Shown here piece by piece: positions 35,808 to 44,900 of a DNA stretch of 64,000 bases. Both the position numbers and the translations under genes were made by a program. Position 1 is the stretch's first letter; the number at the start of each line of letters is the position of its first letter. The notes under the pieces are model-generated. The model was not told where the DNA came from, made no database searches, and saw only the letters and a list, made by a program, of their open reading frames with translations. The DNA lies in contig CAZBMZ010000009.1 of NCBI GenBank assembly GCA_964492845.1, forward strand, positions 113,110 to 177,109. The letters run 5' to 3'. Origin of the DNA: JADJPF01 sp964492845. GTDB taxonomy: Bacteria > Acidobacteriota > Blastocatellia > Chloracidobacteriales > JADJPF01.

Positions 35808-37538
35808 CTATAAGAGTTTCGCTAAAGTAGTTAAAACCTCAGTATCAGATAGTTCAGCAAGAACAAAAGGCATATCAAGTTCTCGAATTTTCTTTAAATC
35901 TAAAGTCATTTTGGCAAGATAAATCAATGCTCGTACAAAATATGTAGCTTGAGACATAGGATCTATTTGCAAAGCCAAATTACAATCAATCATAGCATTA
36001 TCTAGATCACCTTTAACTTTATAAATAAAGGCTCGTAAAACATATGATTCTAAGTGATTTGGGTTTAAAGTAATAGCCTGGCTATAGCTACTCAGTGCTA
36101 TATCAAGCTCATTTTCATAATGATACAGCCAGGCTAAATTAAAATAAGAAAGGGCATCTTTAGAGTCAAGCTCAATAGCAAAATGTAGGTCTTCTTTAGC
36201 TTCTTCAAAACGAGAAAGTTTTTTATAGTTTAATGCTCGATAGTAAAAAGCTTGTTGATGTTTAGTATCCAATTTAATAGTTTGACTAAAATCATCAATT
36301 GCTTGCTCTAATTTATTTTTACTTTGGTAACACAAAGCACGCTTAAAATAAGCCTCTGCTCTATTAGGTTCTAAGCTAATAACTGTATCAAAACACCTAA
36401 TAGCTTCTTCCATATCATTAGCAGCTTGATAAGCAAGACCACAAAAATAATGTGCATCACTATAGCCAAAACTATAGCTTATAGCCTCAGTAAAACAATT
36501 GATAGCAAATATATGTTCCCCCTTTTCTAAATGTGATAGACCTTGATTAATAGAGTGTTTAGCTAAATCTTTTAAGTTAACCTTAATGCGGTTGGTTTTC
36601 TCTTCTATTATTCCTTCTTCCCTAAGTGAAAATATAAATTCTTTAGCAACCTCTAAAACAGATTGTTGACGACGATTAGGATTCTTTTCTAAAGCTTTTA
36701 ATACAACTTTTTCAACACTTAGAGGAATATCAGGGCGCAAACTAGTCAAAGGTTCAGGATCTTCAAACATTTGTTTACGTAAAACCTCATAAGGCTCCCA
36801 AAAAGCTATTGGGAAAGGTACTCGACCCGTCAACATCTCATATAAAGTAACCCCTAAGCTATAAATATCCGACCTAATATCTAAATTTTTATGAGCCTCG
36901 CATTGTTCTGGAGACATATATTCAGGTGTACCTATTATTTGCTTTGCTGCTCCTGTAAATTGAGTAACATGATCTGTAGAAATTCCGAAGTCTAATACCT
37001 TCAGTAATATATTATCTTTTATATCTTCTAAAAGGAAAATATTTTCTGGTTTTATATCTCGGTGAATGATGCCTCTTTCATGTGCAGCACCAATAGCAGC
37101 ACAAACTTGTTCAATAAGAAAAGCGGCTTTTTTATAATTTATTGGCCCTTTTTCAATAATTTCCTGTTTTAATGTCTTGCCCTTTAGCAGTTCCATAGTT
37201 AAATAAACAAGTTCTCCATCATTAAGCGGGCCAAAGTCTAAAACCTTTACAATATTTGGATGAGCAATTTTTTTTATTTTTACTGCTTCTAAAAGAAGTC
37301 GTTCTACTGCATTAAGTTCACTTTCTAACATATCAGGATGAATAATTTTAATGGCACATATGGAATTAGTTAAGACATTAGTAGCCTTAAACACCATAGC
37401 CATACCACCTTCACCTAATTTCTCCTTAATTAAATAAGTATCCTTTAGTATTACATCTAATAAAGCAAATTCCCCATCTTGAGGACAAAAAAACACTTCA
37501 TCACTAAATAAATTACCGCAATTAACACACCTACCCAT
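35808..37538 (-). CDS. Ser/Thr protein kinase with zinc ribbon and TPR array
   Basis: 576 residues. An N-terminal ribbon (C-V-N-C-G ... F-F-C-P-Q-D-G-E) precedes a full kinase domain (about 30-300; L-G-E-G-G-M-A-M-V-F, A-I-K-I-I, I-I-H-R-D-I-K-P-E-N, L-D-F-G-I-S-T). From about 330 to 550 there are six or so TPR units (for example A-I-D-D-F-S-Q-T-I-K-L-D and A-L-S-S-Y-S-Q-A-I-T-L-N-P), a protein-binding superhelix. It is convergent with the preceding kinase (37 bases) and divergent from oppA. No membrane segment seen. Confidence 0.92.
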   Translation of the reverse strand: MGRCVNCGNLFSDEVFFCPQDGEFALLDVILKDTYLIKEKLGEGGMAMVFKATNVLTNSICAIKIIHPDMLESELNAVERLLLEAVKIKKIAHPNIVKVLDFGPLNDGELVYLTMELLKGKTLKQEIIEKGPINYKKAAFLIEQVCAAIGAAHERGIIHRDIKPENIFLLEDIKDNILLKVLDFGISTDHVTQFTGAAKQIIGTPEYMSPEQCEAHKNLDIRSDIYSLGVTLYEMLTGRVPFPIAFWEPYEVLRKQMFEDPEPLTSLRPDIPLSVEKVVLKALEKNPNRRQQSVLEVAKEFIFSLREEGIIEEKTNRIKVNLKDLAKHSINQGLSHLEKGEHIFAINCFTEAISYSFGYSDAHYFCGLAYQAANDMEEAIRCFDTVISLEPNRAEAYFKRALCYQSKNKLEQAIDDFSQTIKLDTKHQQAFYYRALNYKKLSRFEEAKEDLHFAIELDSKDALSYFNLAWLYHYENELDIALSSYSQAITLNPNHLESYVLRAFIYKVKGDLDNAMIDCNLALQIDPMSQATYFVRALIYLAKMTLDLKKIRELDMPFVLAELSDTEVLTTLAKLL

Positions 37539-37842
37539 TTTACTTTCCTTGACTGAACACGTAATATTTTGGTCACTAAGTTTTATAATTTTTCAGGTTT
37601 TTAAAAAATATTTTTTCTATAGCTTAGTGTTTTTTGGATGATATGTAGCTTTTCAAGCTTTACAAGCCTAAATTCCGAGCCTTAAAGCTAGTTTGAGCAA
37701 ATTTGATTAAAATTTGCATTTCCTTAGTCTAAATGCTACTGTAGCAAAAAGCTTGCTAGCTAAAGCTAAAAATAAGCTATAAAATAGTTAATAACTCCGT
37801 CAAAGATCGCAGCTAAACTCTTTATTTCTAAGGAATAAAATT
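37539..37842. other. divergent promoter region, TPR kinase and oppA
   Basis: About 300 bases without an ORF. It is AT-rich, with several AGCTT-type repeats (TAGCTTTTCAAGCTT and neighbours) but no strong single hairpin. It should hold both promoters. Confidence 0.4.
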
Positions 37843-39480
37843 ATGTATAAAACAAAAATAGTCTTAGTTTGCCTACTTATTGCGATCATCTCACTACCTG
37901 CTTGTATTAGTGCTTCAGCTTATTTTGGAAAAATTACAACACCTAAAAACCAAATACTTTATTACTGTAACGCTTCTGAACCTCGTTCAATAGATCCACA
38001 TAAAACAGCCGGCATTCCTGAAGGCAATATAATAATGAGTGTTATAGAAGGTCTTACAGTCTATGACCCTAAAACCCTAGAACCTCGTCCAGGAACGGCT
38101 GAACGTTGGGAAGCAGTGGATCAAGCTAAAAAATGGATTTTTTATTTACGTAAAAATGCAGTCTGGTCAGATAAACGCCCTGTTACAGCACATGATTTTA
38201 TTTGGGCGTGGAAACGTGGAATTGACCCTAAAACTGGAACTCCTTATGCTGGGCTACTCTACTTCATAAAAAATGCTGAGGCAATTTCCCAAGGCCACCT
38301 TCCAGTTAGTGATTTAGGAGTCCGTGCAATTGATGATTATACTTTAGAAGTTGAAATGGAGCGTCCGACAGCATTTTTTATAAAGATGACCCCTCATTTT
38401 GTGTTTTCCCCCTTGCCAAGTTGGGCTATTGAAAAATGGGGAGATCGTTGGACTGAAAGTAAAAATATTGTTGGTAATGGAGCTTTTAAGCTTCAAGAAC
38501 ACAAACCTTATAACCAAGTTGTACTTGTCAAAAACCCTGATTACTGGGACGCAGCAAATGTAAAATTAGAGAAAGCTTATTTTTACCCTGTTGATGACAA
38601 CCCAACTACAGTAAATCTTTATAAATCTGCGGAAATCGATGTAATGCAAAGTGGAAGTGTTCCACCTGCTTTTATTAAAGCCCTTAGAAACAAAAAAGAT
38701 TATGTTAAAGGTACATTTTTTACTAGCTATTTTTTTAGCATAAATGTTCAAAAGAAACCTTTTGATGATGTAAGAGTACGTAAAGCTCTTAACTTATCTA
38801 TAGATAAATCTGCAATCACTGATAAACTTATAGGCAAAGGGGATATTCCAGCAACTACGCTAGTTCCACCAGGGCTATCAGGTTATCCTGAAATTCAAGG
38901 AGATAAATATAATCCAGAACTAGCTAAAAAATTAATGGCTGAAGCAGGCTATCCTGATGGAAAAGGATTTCCTACTATTACTATTTATTTCAATACTTTA
39001 GATACACATCGCCAAATTGCTGAAGCAATCCAAAGAATGTGGAAAGAATCCCTTAACATAAACATTGAACTGCAAAATGAAGAATGGCAAACCTTTACGG
39101 CTCGTCGGGAGCGTCGAGAATTTGATTTAGCTAGAAATTCTTGGACAGGCGATTATTTAGACCCTGATACCTTCTTAAATTTATTTGGAAAAGATACGCC
39201 AAATAATAATTCTGGTTGGATTAATGAAGAATACGTAAAAATGTTAGAAGAAGCTAATCAAGAACCTGATGAAGCTAAACGTAGTGAAAAATTAGTAAAA
39301 GTAGAAGAATTTCTACTTGATAATATGCCATTTATACCAATTTATTTTACTGCTTTAAGTTACCTTAAAAAGCCTTATGTTGAAGGTTGGTATCCAAATC
39401 TTTTTGATACTCACCCTCTAAAAGCTGTTTCTATCAACACAGAATGGAAGCCAGAAAACGAATCCGTTAAACCCAACTAG
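37843..39480 (+). CDS. oppA: oligopeptide ABC transporter substrate-binding lipoprotein
   Basis: 545 residues. A signal sequence ends in a lipobox-like S-L-P-A-C (Cys about 21), so it is a probable lipoprotein. The SBP family 5 blocks are clear: S-E-P-R-S-I-D-P-H-K-T, V-I-E-G-L-T-V-Y-D, W-I-F-Y-L-R-K-N-A-V-W-S-D-K-R-P-V-T-A-H-D-F, and G-N-G-A-F-K-L-Q-E-H. It binds peptides or related solutes in the periplasm for OppBCDF. First gene of a five-gene operon; oppB begins 17 bases after the stop. Confidence 0.93.
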   Translation: MYKTKIVLVCLLIAIISLPACISASAYFGKITTPKNQILYYCNASEPRSIDPHKTAGIPEGNIIMSVIEGLTVYDPKTLEPRPGTAERWEAVDQAKKWIFYLRKNAVWSDKRPVTAHDFIWAWKRGIDPKTGTPYAGLLYFIKNAEAISQGHLPVSDLGVRAIDDYTLEVEMERPTAFFIKMTPHFVFSPLPSWAIEKWGDRWTESKNIVGNGAFKLQEHKPYNQVVLVKNPDYWDAANVKLEKAYFYPVDDNPTTVNLYKSAEIDVMQSGSVPPAFIKALRNKKDYVKGTFFTSYFFSINVQKKPFDDVRVRKALNLSIDKSAITDKLIGKGDIPATTLVPPGLSGYPEIQGDKYNPELAKKLMAEAGYPDGKGFPTITIYFNTLDTHRQIAEAIQRMWKESLNINIELQNEEWQTFTARRERREFDLARNSWTGDYLDPDTFLNLFGKDTPNNNSGWINEEYVKMLEEANQEPDEAKRSEKLVKVEEFLLDNMPFIPIYFTALSYLKKPYVEGWYPNLFDTHPLKAVSINTEWKPENESVKPN

Positions 39481-39497
39481 TGTAAGGAGATAGAAAA

Positions 39498-40415
39498 ATG
39501 CTCCGGTTAATCATTCGCCGCTTGCTAGGCATGATACCTATTTTGCTAATTATTGTTACTATTACTTTTTTTCTTCTGCGACTTGCTCCAGGTAGTCCTT
39601 TTACGGCTGAAAAAGCTTTTCCTCCAGAAGTTATTCAAGCCCTAAATGAGCAATATGGTTTAGATAAACCTCTGCATATTCAATATTTTAACTATGTAAA
39701 AGAGTTAATGAAGGGAAATCTTGGCCCTTCAACCCGTTATGTAGGGCGTTCAGTTAATGAGCTTATTTGGCAACATTTACCGACTTCTGTTGTTTTAGGC
39801 TTGCTAGCTTACTTGTTTGCACTAGTTCTTGGTTTAATAATTGGGATAATTTCTTCATTAAGGCAAAACTCGCTGTTAGATTATGTTTCAATGGCTATAG
39901 CAATGCTAGGGATTTCACTACCAAGCTTTGTACTAGGGCCACTTCTAGTAATTATTTTTTCTCTTACATTATTTTGGCTACCTCCGGCACGTTGGGGAGA
40001 GCCTAAACATCTAATTTTGCCTGCACTTACCTTGTCGGCTGTATACATCGCTTATATTGCCCGGCTAACTCGTAGCGGAATGCTTGAAGTCCTGCGGGCT
40101 GATTATATCCGCACTGCAAGAGCAAAAGGACTAGCAGAAAGCGTTGTAGTTCTAAGACACGCGCTAAGAGGTGGAATAATTCCTGTAATTTCATTTACTG
40201 GCCCGGCTCTTAGCTTCTTGCTAGCTGGCACAATTGTTGTAGAAAAAATTTTTGCTGTCCCTGGACTAGGAAAAATCTTTATCGAAGCTGCTAACTCCCG
40301 TGATTATTCTCTAGTAATGGGACTAACGTTATTTATTTCTACAGTATTAGTAGTAATGAATTTACTTGTAGATATTACCATAGGTTTACTTGATCCACGT
40401 ATTAGCTATAAATAG
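39498..40415 (+). CDS. oppB: oligopeptide ABC transporter permease OppB
   Basis: 305 residues with six predicted membrane helices, starting with R-L-L-G-M-I-P-I-L-L. The EAA loop (Y-I-R-T-A-R-A-K-G-L) that contacts the ATPases is at about residue 210. Ends with L-L-D-P-R-I, typical of OppB/DppB. Forms the inner-membrane channel with OppC, encoded 12 bases downstream. Confidence 0.94.
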   Translation: MLRLIIRRLLGMIPILLIIVTITFFLLRLAPGSPFTAEKAFPPEVIQALNEQYGLDKPLHIQYFNYVKELMKGNLGPSTRYVGRSVNELIWQHLPTSVVLGLLAYLFALVLGLIIGIISSLRQNSLLDYVSMAIAMLGISLPSFVLGPLLVIIFSLTLFWLPPARWGEPKHLILPALTLSAVYIAYIARLTRSGMLEVLRADYIRTARAKGLAESVVVLRHALRGGIIPVISFTGPALSFLLAGTIVVEKIFAVPGLGKIFIEAANSRDYSLVMGLTLFISTVLVVMNLLVDITIGLLDPRISYK

Positions 40416-40427
40416 AGGCAAATTATT

Positions 40428-41315
40428 ATGAATCAAGAAGTTAATATAGCTAAAAAAGAATTAGTTGTTGGTACTAGTTTATGGCAAGATGCTTGGCGCA
40501 GACTGAAAAAAAATAAGCTAGCTGTACTTGGTGCCATAGTATTAATGTTTATTATTACTGTTTCTCTACTTGGCCCAATGTTTTCTTCCTACACCTATGA
40601 TCAAATTAATTTAGATAGAGGTAGCGAGCCTCCTAGTTGGGATCATTGGTTTGGAACTGATCAATTAGGACGTGATATTTTAGTCCGTTCTTTGATCGGT
40701 GGACGAATTTCTTTAATGGTTGGGCTAGTTGCAACATCGGTTAGCTTTGTAATAGGTGTAACTTATGGAGCAATTTCTGGCTATTTTGGCGGCTATATTG
40801 ATGAATTAATGATGAGAATTGTAGATGTCATTTATTCATTACCCTACTTATTTTTAGTAATTGTTTTACTAGCGTTTTTTACTAAAAGCATTTTTATGCT
40901 CTTTCTGGTTTTAGGTGCTGTATCTTGGTTAACAATGGCGCGTATTGTTCGCGGACAAGTCTTGTCAATAAAAAACCAAGAATTTGTTGAAGCAGCAAGA
41001 GCCGTAGGAGTTGAAACCCCTCAAATTATTTTCCGTCATATTGTTCCTAATACTTTAGGCCCAGTAATTGTCTATACAACATTAACTATTCCTAGTGCAA
41101 TGCTTTCAGAAGCATTTCTTAGCTTTTTAGGCTTAGGTGTACAACCTCCGCTAGCAAGTTGGGGAACAATGGTAAACGAAGGAATAGAAGCTATTTCTGT
41201 CTATCCTTGGCAGTTAATTTTTCCTGGTTTAATGATGGCAATCACGCTTTTTAGCTTAAACTTTTTAGGCGATGGCTTGAGGGATGCACTTGACCCACAA
41301 ATGAGAAAAGATTAA
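40428..41315 (+). CDS. oppC: oligopeptide ABC transporter permease OppC
   Basis: 295 residues. Short cytosolic N-terminus (W-R-R-L-K-K-N-K-L-A-V-L-G), then H-W-F-G-T-D-Q-L-G-R-D-I as in OppC/DppC, and the EAA loop F-V-E-A-A-R-A-V-G at about residue 188. Six membrane segments overall. Partner of OppB; ends with G-D-G-L-R-D-A-L-D-P. Confidence 0.94.
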   Translation: MNQEVNIAKKELVVGTSLWQDAWRRLKKNKLAVLGAIVLMFIITVSLLGPMFSSYTYDQINLDRGSEPPSWDHWFGTDQLGRDILVRSLIGGRISLMVGLVATSVSFVIGVTYGAISGYFGGYIDELMMRIVDVIYSLPYLFLVIVLLAFFTKSIFMLFLVLGAVSWLTMARIVRGQVLSIKNQEFVEAARAVGVETPQIIFRHIVPNTLGPVIVYTTLTIPSAMLSEAFLSFLGLGVQPPLASWGTMVNEGIEAISVYPWQLIFPGLMMAITLFSLNFLGDGLRDALDPQMRKD

Positions 41316-41345
41316 GCAATCCTATCTAATTAACTTAAGGTAAAT

Positions 41346-42320
41346 ATGGCTATAGATAATCCTATTTTGCTAAGTGTCAGAAATCTAAAGACTTACTTTT
41401 ATAGCGAAGGTACTGTAGTAAAGGCAGTTGATGATGTTTCTTTTGACTTAAAAAGAGGTGAGACTTTAGGAATTGTTGGCGAATCTGGTTCTGGTAAATC
41501 AGTCACAAATTTATCTATTTTGCGCTTAATTCCTTATCCTCCAGGAAAAATTGTAGGTGGTGAAGTAAATTTTAATGGTCAAGACTTAATGAAATTATCT
41601 GAAGGCGAAATTCGCCGGATTCGTGGAAAGCGTATTGCGATGATTTTTCAAGACCCTATGACCTCGCTTAATCCTTTTATGAAAATTGGAGCGCAATTAA
41701 CAGAAATTACTGAACTACACGAAGGCTTAAGTAAAGCGGCAGCCAGAAAAAAAGCTATTGAAATGTTAGAGCTTGTAGGCATTTCTGATGCAGCACGTCG
41801 TATTGATGATTATCCTCATCAATTTTCCGGTGGTATGCGTCAAAGAGTAATGATTGCTATGGCATTGTCTTGTAAACCAGAATTGTTAATTGCCGATGAG
41901 CCGACTACGGCCTTAGATGTAACTATCCAAGCACAGATTTTAGAATTAATTAAGGACTTAAAAGAAAAAACTGGCACATCAATAATACTTATTACTCATG
42001 ACTTAGGGTTAGTAGCAGGAATGACAGATCATATTGCTGTAATGTATGCAGGCAAAGTTATAGAATATGCTCCTACAACAGAGTTATTTTCTAAGCCACA
42101 TCATCCTTATACTCAAGGTTTATTAAAATCTGTACCTGACCCATTAAGCCAACAAGAAAAATTATTTCAAATTCCAGGGCTACCACCAGATTTAACTAAA
42201 TTACCTGTTGGATGTCCTTTTTCTCCAAGATGTGCTTATGTAACAGATAAATGCAAAGAATTTCCACCAATTAGACAAATTAATGACCAACATTTTTCTG
42301 TTTGTTGGCAAGAAAATTAA
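41346..42320 (+). CDS. oppD: oligopeptide ABC transporter ATPase OppD
   Basis: 324 residues. Walker A G-E-S-G-S-G-K-S, signature F-S-G-G-M-R-Q-R, Walker B L-L-I-A-D-E-P-T-T-A-L-D. The C-terminal Cys-containing extension (C-P-F-S-P-R-C-A-Y) is typical of OppD/DppD; such Cys clusters can hold an iron-sulfur centre in some members. Couples ATP hydrolysis to transport with OppF. Confidence 0.94.
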   Translation: MAIDNPILLSVRNLKTYFYSEGTVVKAVDDVSFDLKRGETLGIVGESGSGKSVTNLSILRLIPYPPGKIVGGEVNFNGQDLMKLSEGEIRRIRGKRIAMIFQDPMTSLNPFMKIGAQLTEITELHEGLSKAAARKKAIEMLELVGISDAARRIDDYPHQFSGGMRQRVMIAMALSCKPELLIADEPTTALDVTIQAQILELIKDLKEKTGTSIILITHDLGLVAGMTDHIAVMYAGKVIEYAPTTELFSKPHHPYTQGLLKSVPDPLSQQEKLFQIPGLPPDLTKLPVGCPFSPRCAYVTDKCKEFPPIRQINDQHFSVCWQEN

Positions 42321-42325
42321 ACGTT

Positions 42326-43324
42326 ATGACTACAGAGAAAAACTTATTAGAAATCAATAATTTACAAGTATATTTTCACTTAAGCGGAGGTGGTTTGCTA
42401 GACCGTATAATGGGCAGCAAACCCCGCACGGTCAAGGCTGTTGACGGTATTTCATTTAATATTAAAAAGGGTGAGACTTTAGGGCTTGTTGGTGAGTCTG
42501 GATGCGGTAAATCAACTACAGGCCGTGCAATCCTGCAATTAGTTAAACCAATAAATGGACAAATAATTTTTCAAGGTAAAGATTTAACTAAACTCTCAAA
42601 TCAGCAAATGCGCCCTTTTCGCCGACATTTACAAATGATCTTTCAAAACCCTTATGCCTCACTTAATCCTAGAATGACAGTAAAAGACATTATTGCCGAA
42701 CCCTTAACAGTCTTTAACAATTTAGCTGGTATAGAATTAGATAAACAAGTACAAGATTTAATGGAAAAAGTAGGCTTAAATCCTCAATTTATAAAGCGTT
42801 ATCCTCATGAATTTTCTGGCGGTCAACGTCAACGAATTGGAATTGCACGAGCATTAGCACTTAATCCAGATTTTATTGTAGCCGATGAGCCTATTGCAGC
42901 ATTAGATGTGTCTATTCAAGCTCAAATTATGAATTTGCTCCAACAATTACAAAAAGATCTATCGCTTACTTACTTATTTATTTCGCACGATTTACGAGCC
43001 GTAAGATATATGAGTAATCGAGTTGCTGTAATGTATTTAGGCAAAATTGTAGAGCTAGCCGAAGCAAGCGAAATTTATCAAAAGCCTCTACATCCTTACA
43101 CACAAGCCTTGATTTCTGCTGTTCCTGTTCCTGATCCAGTAGCAGAAAAAAAACGTCAACGTATTGTCTTGCAAGGAGATGTTCCTAGTCCGTTAAATCC
43201 CCCTAGCGGTTGTCACTTTCATACTCGCTGCCCTCAAGTTATGGCTGAATGTAAAACTAATGAACCAAAATTTGTAAATATTGGAAATAATCATTATGTA
43301 GCTTGTTTTTTAGCAAATAAATAA
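42326..43324 (+). CDS. oppF: oligopeptide ABC transporter ATPase OppF
   Basis: 332 residues from the ATG at 42326, 5 bases after the oppD stop. The frame can be extended to a TTG at 42302 overlapping oppD, but the extra residues are not conserved-looking. Walker A G-E-S-G-C-G-K-S, signature F-S-G-G-Q-R-Q-R, Walker B I-V-A-D-E-P-I-A-A-L-D, and the C-terminal C-H-F-H-T-R-C-P extension. Last gene of the operon. Two short hairpins follow (for example ATTTTGG/CCAAAAT at 43360-43380). Confidence 0.93.
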   Translation: MTTEKNLLEINNLQVYFHLSGGGLLDRIMGSKPRTVKAVDGISFNIKKGETLGLVGESGCGKSTTGRAILQLVKPINGQIIFQGKDLTKLSNQQMRPFRRHLQMIFQNPYASLNPRMTVKDIIAEPLTVFNNLAGIELDKQVQDLMEKVGLNPQFIKRYPHEFSGGQRQRIGIARALALNPDFIVADEPIAALDVSIQAQIMNLLQQLQKDLSLTYLFISHDLRAVRYMSNRVAVMYLGKIVELAEASEIYQKPLHPYTQALISAVPVPDPVAEKKRQRIVLQGDVPSPLNPPSGCHFHTRCPQVMAECKTNEPKFVNIGNNHYVACFLANK

Positions 43325-43423
43325 AATATTAAATTAATGGTGCTGGGTATCTTGACCTAATTTTGGATCAAGCCCAAAATATGCTTTTGGCAAAAGTGCC
43401 TTCTAAAAAATTGGGAGAGGACT

Positions 43424-43762
43424 ATGGAATTTCATCCAGTTTGTAAGTTTAGCGAAGTTGGTTTTGGAGAAGCTAAAGGTTTTGTAGTTGAGGGTCATTC
43501 AATAGCAATTTTTAATATTCGTGGCAAACTTTATGCAATTGAAAATATGTGTCCTCATATGGCCGCGCCTTTGGATGATGGCGTTATTGATGGACAAAAA
43601 ATTACTTGTCGTCTGCATTTTTGGCAAATAGATGTTACTAATGGTCAATGTGTCTCGCCTGATAATGGACGTTGTGTTGCAACTTACCCAGTAAAAACAG
43701 AGCGAGGTGTAATAAAAGTTGGCATAGAACCAAAACCAGAAATCCCGTTAGTAGATGAATAA
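43424..43762 (+). CDS. Rieske-type [2Fe-2S] ferredoxin (NirD/dioxygenase-ferredoxin-like)
   Basis: 112 residues, single Rieske domain. The cluster ligands are C43-P-H45 and C62-R-L-H65, a C-x-H-x16-C-x-x-H arrangement. No signal peptide, so it is a soluble electron carrier of the type serving aromatic oxygenases or nitrite reductase small subunits. No oxygenase gene is adjacent, so the partner is unknown. GGGAGAGG lies about 5 bases upstream of the ATG. It is convergent with selD with 10 bases between the stops. Confidence 0.85.
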   Translation: MEFHPVCKFSEVGFGEAKGFVVEGHSIAIFNIRGKLYAIENMCPHMAAPLDDGVIDGQKITCRLHFWQIDVTNGQCVSPDNGRCVATYPVKTERGVIKVGIEPKPEIPLVDE

Positions 43763-43772
43763 ATCACATCTA

Positions 43773-44849
43773 CTACTCGATCTGTGAAAAAACTTCTAAG
43801 AATTTTCCATTGTAGGCTAATACTTGCCCTACTTCGCTTGCTTGGACACCACTTGAGAGCAACTTATCTAACAATAAATTTGATTTTTCTGCCACTACAC
43901 TAATTAATAACCCGCCTGCGGTTTGTGGGTCAAAAAGAACTGATTGCATAGCAGGTAAAACATCAGAAGCAAAAGTTATTGTATCTCCAACATATTTTCG
44001 ATTGTTGCGGTCGCCTTTAGTCATAATTTTTTCTGCTAAAAGCTCAAAAACTTGGGGCATTATGGCTATTTTATTTGTTGCTAATTGTAAAGTAACCTGG
44101 CTTCCTTTAGCCATTTCATAAGCATGCCCTAGCAAACCAAAGCCTGTTATATCGGTTGCTGCATTAACTCCAATTTCCTGCATTATTTCTGAAGCAAGTT
44201 TATTTGGCTCTGTCATAGCTTTAATTGCTGCTTGTCTTGCTTCATCTGATGCACGCTCAAATTTAATTCCTGAACTAATAATTCCTGTCCCTAAAGATTT
44301 GGTAAGAATTAACTTATCACCAGCTTTTGCATTTGAATTAGCAACTATTTTTTCTGGGTGAATTATTCCTGTAATTGCATAGCCAAACTTAAGTTCTTTA
44401 TCTTCAACAGTATGCCCACCAACTAAACTAACACCTACACTAGCAAGCATTTCCGCCCCACCTCGTGCAACTTCACCAAAAACGCTTAGGTCTGCATCTG
44501 CTAAAGGAAGCCCAGCAATTGCCAGTGCTGTTAAGGCTTTGCCGCCCATTGCCCAAACATCACTTAAAGCATTTACCGCAGCAATTTGACCAAATAGGTA
44601 AGGGTCATCCACTACAGGAGTAAAAAAGTCTACCGTTTGAACTAAAGCTAGTTCATCAGTTAACTTATAGACTCCTGCATCATCAGAAGTGCTAAAACCC
44701 ACAAGCAAATTGGGGTTAGGTGGAAATTTAGGTAAATAACTCAATACTTGAGCTAGATCGCCAGGAGCGACTTTAGAAGCTCAACCACCACATTTAGCCA
44801 TTTCTGTTAGCCTAAGTTTTTTCTCTTTTAATTTAGCTTCATCTGACAT
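43773..44849 (-). CDS. selD: selenide, water dikinase containing selenocysteine
   Basis: 358 residues when the in-frame TGA at 44783-44781 is read as selenocysteine (U23). Upstream of the TGA the frame has a full start (ATG at 44849, GGAG 11 bases before) and L-T-E-M-A-K-C-G-G-U-A-S-K-V-A-P-G-D-L. U23 and K26 fall on the catalytic Cys and Lys of SelD (C17 and K20 in E. coli). Downstream blocks are canonical: T-V-D-F-F-T-P-V-V-D-D-P, N-A-L-S-D-V-W-A-M-G-G, G-G-H-T-V-E-D. The enzyme makes selenophosphate from selenide and ATP. A tool that treats UGA as stop would start the gene at TTG 44744 and lose the active site. senB lies 51 bases upstream on the same strand. Confidence 0.93.
44750..44783 (-). 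promoter_or_regulatory. SECIS-like stem-loop at the selD UGA
   Basis: Coding-strand GAGCT, which includes the GA of the UGA (44782-44778), pairs with AGCTC (44754-44750). After a TCTAAA/CT internal loop, GTCGC (44771-44767) pairs with GCGAT (44761-44757) around a TCCTG loop. The two-tier shape with the UGA in the lower stem is that of bacterial SECIS elements. The loop lacks a G at its first two positions, so it is not a perfect consensus match. Confidence 0.65.
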
Positions 44850-44900
44850 TATTTAACTTACTCCAAATAATAAATTAGGGAACTTTAAAGTCTATGCAAT

